This document shows, piece after piece, positions 31,655-33,784 of a DNA stretch of 33,784 nucleotides. The notes beneath the pieces were generated by a model. That model was not told the origin of the DNA, did no database searches, and saw only the letters and a list, made by a program, of their open reading frames with translations. The translations under genes were made by a program, and so were the position numbers. This DNA comes from JAOZTV01 sp965371805 (lineage in GTDB: Bacteria; Acidobacteriota; Aminicenantia; UBA2199). Position 1 is the first letter of the stretch. Every line of letters begins with the position of its first letter. The stretch covers positions 1 to 33,784 of the forward strand of contig CBDUZW010000060.1 in NCBI GenBank assembly GCA_965371805.1, given 5' to 3'.

Positions 31655-32043
31655 TGTTTTGTTTTCTCCTTATTTTTTTTTGTTAATAATTCATCTATCT
31701 TAACCTTTAACATTTTCGGTAAAAAGGGTCTTGCTATAAATGAATCTGAGGCTATCTTTGTTGCTTTTTGAGCAAGTTTAGTATCTGCTGAACCGGTTAT
31801 AATAAGAGTCGGGATTTTTTTATTAAATCTTTCATATATCTCCAAACCGTTAATATCATCCAGATAAAGATCTGTTATTATTAATCCTGGTTTGTCTTCT
31901 TCTATAAAAGATAATGCATCTAAGCTATTGCCCCTTAACGTCACATCATAATCAGGTTTGAGTATCATTTGAATCCCTTTACCAAAAGTCGGGTCATCTT
32001 CAATAATTAATATTTTTTTTAAGTATCTACTTTTACTTTCCAT
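31651..32043 (-). CDS. Single-domain response regulator (receiver only)
   Basis: A CheY-like receiver without an output domain, 130 residues from the ATG at 32043. The acidic pocket E15-D16-D17, the phosphoacceptor Asp58 (LIITDLYLD) and Thr83 (LIITGS) are present, but the normally invariant Lys is replaced by Arg105 (FIARPF). A longer reading from TTG at 32064 or from internal GTGs is possible; a TATAAT at 32064-32069 (minus) overlaps the TTG, so the ATG or a GTG is preferred. It heads the envelope cluster. It may act as a phosphate sink or bind a partner. No kinase is adjacent. Confidence 0.85.
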   Translation of the reverse strand: MESKSRYLKKILIIEDDPTFGKGIQMILKPDYDVTLRGNSLDALSFIEEDKPGLIITDLYLDDINGLEIYERFNKKIPTLIITGSADTKLAQKATKIASDSFIARPFLPKMLKVKIDELLTKKNKEKTKQ

Positions 32044-32164
32044 TCCCACACATTTCACAGGCAATTATAATGCCATATTTTTTTTTATTGAAAATTCACA
32101 CAAAACCGCTTATAACAAAGGATAGATTAACAAGATAGTTTATAAATGTTTTGATAGACCGTGA

Positions 32165-32325
32165 TATAATCCTCACACTCTATTGTTTTTGATCACAATA
32201 TTTGATTATAAATATTGATTTATCTATAATAATAAAATGAGAATGCAATCATAAGTAGTAATCAAGACAAAAAATTTTCTATTATAATCATATTGGCTCC
32301 TTGTCCTGTTATAGACAGGGTTTTT
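32165..32325 (+). ncRNA. Candidate small RNA with its own promoter and terminator
   Basis: In the 327-base gap between the receiver gene and the YiiX-like gene (both minus) there is no frame worth calling. The plus strand has an extended -10 TGATATAAT (32162-32170). About 130 bases later comes the stem CCTGT/ACAGG (32305-32309 / 32315-32319) followed by GTTTTTG, a modest terminator. A transcript of about 150 bases would result; there is no -35 and no good start codon. Low confidence. Confidence 0.25.
32305..32325 (+). terminator. Small plus-strand hairpin with T-run
   Basis: CCTGT, a 5-base loop TATAG, ACAGG, then G and five T. It is directional for the plus strand only, although no plus-strand gene lies upstream. 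It may serve the candidate small RNA or be fortuitous. Confidence 0.35.
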
Positions 32326-32370
32326 GTCAATTCTAATTATAATATTTTAAGGAGTCCTTTCCCATCTTTT

Positions 32371-33111
32371 TTATAACTCTAAACCATTATTAAGCAATTC
32401 GCTCAAATTATCCTGCGTTTTCTGCTGAATCACCTGGGAACCATCAACAACTAACATCTTAACCTCTAATGGATAGTCATTTGGATTTAAGGCTATTCTA
32501 CAAATATGATCAGGTAAAATAGTATGACAATCTTCGCCAAACTTATAAAAGGGAATATGATCGTAAAGATCTGCAATCAACTTGGCACAAAATTGTCTGG
32601 TTTTGCATTTAATATCAAATCCGTAATCATACTCTTTGCCAAGTTGCAGGACTGCATTCTCCGCCAAATTACATTTTTGATGAAAATTCAAGTGCGGGTC
32701 GCGTAGAATAACGAAAGAATCGCAATTAAGGAATTTTTGAAAATCGCTGATAACAACTCCATCTGTTGTTGCCTCGATTATGGAACATATCCCATTATGA
32801 TTTGCGGGAGCGTCCAGAGGATTAAATTGCTGTATTTCATTTATAGGACCCAAATAGATAGCACCATGTGTAAAAAATCCCGGAATAAACCAATCTGTTA
32901 TATAGTAGGGCTTATTGTGAAGTATAATGTCAAAGGGCTTAAGTTGTGACTCAATCTGTTTTATTAAATCGAGCCTTGAATGCAACAGGCCATTCCGTCT
33001 TCTCCATTTTAAATTTCCAAGCATACATGTAAGCAAGAAAGTGACAGATTGCATCCGATTAAAAAATCGCCAAGTTTGTTTAAATGCTTTGGGGCTAATC
33101 AGCTTATTCAT
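32371..33111 (-). CDS. YiiX/YebB-like permuted NlpC/P60 hydrolase
   Basis: A 246-residue protein of the permuted papain-fold (YiiX/DUF830) group, cysteine hydrolases acting on amide bonds. The order is permuted: first QLKPFDIILHNKP and the histidine region FIPGFFTHGAIYLG, then ICSIIEATTDGVVISDF, then YDYGFDIKCKTRQFCAKLIADLY with the likely nucleophile Cys in RQFCAKLI. The N-terminal 40 residues include a possible amphipathic or membrane segment (SVTFLLTCMLGNL). It starts 7 bases after the yjdF-like gene with no ribosome site, so translation is probably coupled. Base composition is richer in G+C than most of the window, which suggests acquisition together with its neighbour. Confidence 0.8.
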   Translation of the reverse strand: MNKLISPKAFKQTWRFFNRMQSVTFLLTCMLGNLKWRRRNGLLHSRLDLIKQIESQLKPFDIILHNKPYYITDWFIPGFFTHGAIYLGPINEIQQFNPLDAPANHNGICSIIEATTDGVVISDFQKFLNCDSFVILRDPHLNFHQKCNLAENAVLQLGKEYDYGFDIKCKTRQFCAKLIADLYDHIPFYKFGEDCHTILPDHICRIALNPNDYPLEVKMLVVDGSQVIQQKTQDNLSELLNNGLEL

Positions 33112-33118
33112 ATTATCG

Positions 33119-33757
33119 TTATCTTTTATATCTCAGCCGGTGGATGGAACGGTCATGCACCCTGGAAAACAAACACTGGACACCTATGGCACCAACCAAA
33201 GCCCAAAGCATATCCCACTGTGTATCCCAGACGTCGCCCTGTGCACCTAACACATTAACTGAACTATGTCTCAGTAGAATTAGCTTCCATGCTCCAAATT
33301 CAAGTAGCTCATAGAAGGCAGCAAACGCAAGTGCACAACAACAAACAAGCAGGTAGAGTCCCTTGCCCGCTTCCAACTTCATAATTCTGATCAAAAGTTC
33401 ACGAGATAAAATCGCAGATGTCATCCCCTGTAGAAAATGAACAATGCGGTCAAATGGATTTCTTGCGAGGTCAAATACATTTTGAATCCAATTGCCGATA
33501 TCTACCTCAGAGTGTGAAAAATGTATCGCATACAAATGAAACAATCCAAAAATAGTGATTAGCATACAAAGAACCGGGCTCAAAGAATATTTCTTGTGAA
33601 TTAATCCAACGATTGTCAAACCTAATATTACCGGGATAATTTCCACTAACCACATTCTCCAGTAATGCGGATGAATCCCTGACCAAATCAATCCAAAAAT
33701 AATGGCAACGGCATATGGATAGATATTGTGACTGGTGAGTCGACCAGGGATTTTCAC
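33119..33757 (-). CDS. YjdF/DUF2238 family inner-membrane protein, start uncertain
   Basis: An inner-membrane protein with about six membrane segments. The DUF2238 signature is clear: FDRIVHFLQGMTSAILSREL (about 99-118), FAAFYELLEFGAW (about 144-156) and the highly conserved GAQGDVWDTQWDMLWALVGA (about 171-190). Function unknown in the family. The frame opens at a GTG (33757) that lies inside a predicted group II intron domain VI hairpin. The first seven or eight residues would thus be intron-encoded and are not part of the family. Either the gene is interrupted by the intron and the true start is outside the window, or a short intron-derived start is used. It is coupled to the YiiX-like gene. 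Confidence 0.75.
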   Translation of the reverse strand: MKIPGRLTSHNIYPYAVAIIFGLIWSGIHPHYWRMWLVEIIPVILGLTIVGLIHKKYSLSPVLCMLITIFGLFHLYAIHFSHSEVDIGNWIQNVFDLARNPFDRIVHFLQGMTSAILSRELLIRIMKLEAGKGLYLLVCCCALAFAAFYELLEFGAWKLILLRHSSVNVLGAQGDVWDTQWDMLWALVGAIGVQCLFSRVHDRSIHRLRYKR

Positions 33758-33784
33758 CCCAGCCTCTCTTAGAACGGTACGTGA
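33735..33784 (-). mobile_element. 3' end of a group II intron (domain V end and domain VI)
   Basis: Reading the minus strand inward from the window edge, GTACCGTTCT resembles the 3' strand of domain V (normally GTACGGTTC). GAG at 33768-33766 then opens a hairpin whose basal stem pairs with CTC at 33739-33737. The upper stem pairs GGGGT (33760-33756) with ATCCC (33751-33747) around a GAAA loop. A single unpaired A at 33740, just before the basal CTC, is where the domain VI branch point should be. The intron end would be about 33735. The rest of the intron lies beyond the window, so the maturase and boundaries are not visible. Confidence 0.55.

Noticed and set aside
1..33784. CRISPR arrays, tRNA or rRNA genes
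   Set aside because: No regularly spaced repeats of 20-40 bases and no cloverleaf or rRNA-like segment seen in any gap on either strand.

Overview
The window is AT-rich DNA (roughly 30% G+C by eye) from a diderm bacterium. It encodes a TonB-dependent receptor, Lgt with lipoproteins, and an SH3/beta-barrel protein. Several genes look spirochaete-like: the Hfq-like protein, the archaeal-type Ogg2 glycosylase, the short EF-Ts, and a membrane protein carrying FliM-type CheY-binding peptides, which implies a flagellated, chemotactic host. Spirochaetota is my best guess from gene content; no rRNA or tRNA is present to confirm it.

Layout. 1-4.3 kb (minus strand): a histidine kinase and OmpR-type regulator followed by a TonB-dependent receptor. 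The receptor promoter has two direct repeats 11 bp apart just upstream of its -35, which suggests the regulator controls it. 4.4-7.6 kb (plus): a sodium/solute symporter, a small membrane protein, and an ECF sigma factor overlapping its membrane anti-sigma factor. 7.6-9.7 kb: a divergent pair, the minus-strand membrane protein with four LSQ-[ED]-EID motifs and a plus-strand secreted coiled-coil protein. 9.7-14.1 kb: hfq-like and pdxA (minus), an NSS-family transporter and a helical-repeat protein (plus). 14.0-15.9 kb: a probable insertion bounded by a 79-bp, 92%-identical direct repeat of the helical-repeat gene's 3' end. It holds a REP-type Y1 transposase, short tandem repeats and a DUF2442 gene broken at two homopolymers. 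15.9-21.8 kb: an NtrY-like kinase, a Fur/PerR regulator with Ogg2 behind a consensus promoter and palindromes, gltX, and nfo. 21.8-26.5 kb (minus): the translation operon rplM-rpsI-rpsB-tsf-pyrH-frr, followed by a thioesterase and a chloramphenicol-acetyltransferase-like protein. 26.8-28.2 kb: a secreted C69 peptidase. 28.3-32.0 kb (minus): an envelope cluster (receiver protein, small secreted protein, SH3/barrel protein, lgt, membrane-anchored protein, lipoprotein). 32.4-33.8 kb (minus, visibly richer in G+C): a YiiX-like hydrolase and a YjdF/DUF2238 membrane protein whose apparent start lies in what looks like domain VI of a group II intron running off the window edge.

The most novel element is the four-motif membrane protein at 7644-8738. 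It looks like a membrane-tethered array of CheY-binding peptides without any flagellar switch domain. The 79-bp repeat bracket, the operator at the receptor promoter, the intron end and a recurrent leaderless start arrangement are the other observations most worth a second look.
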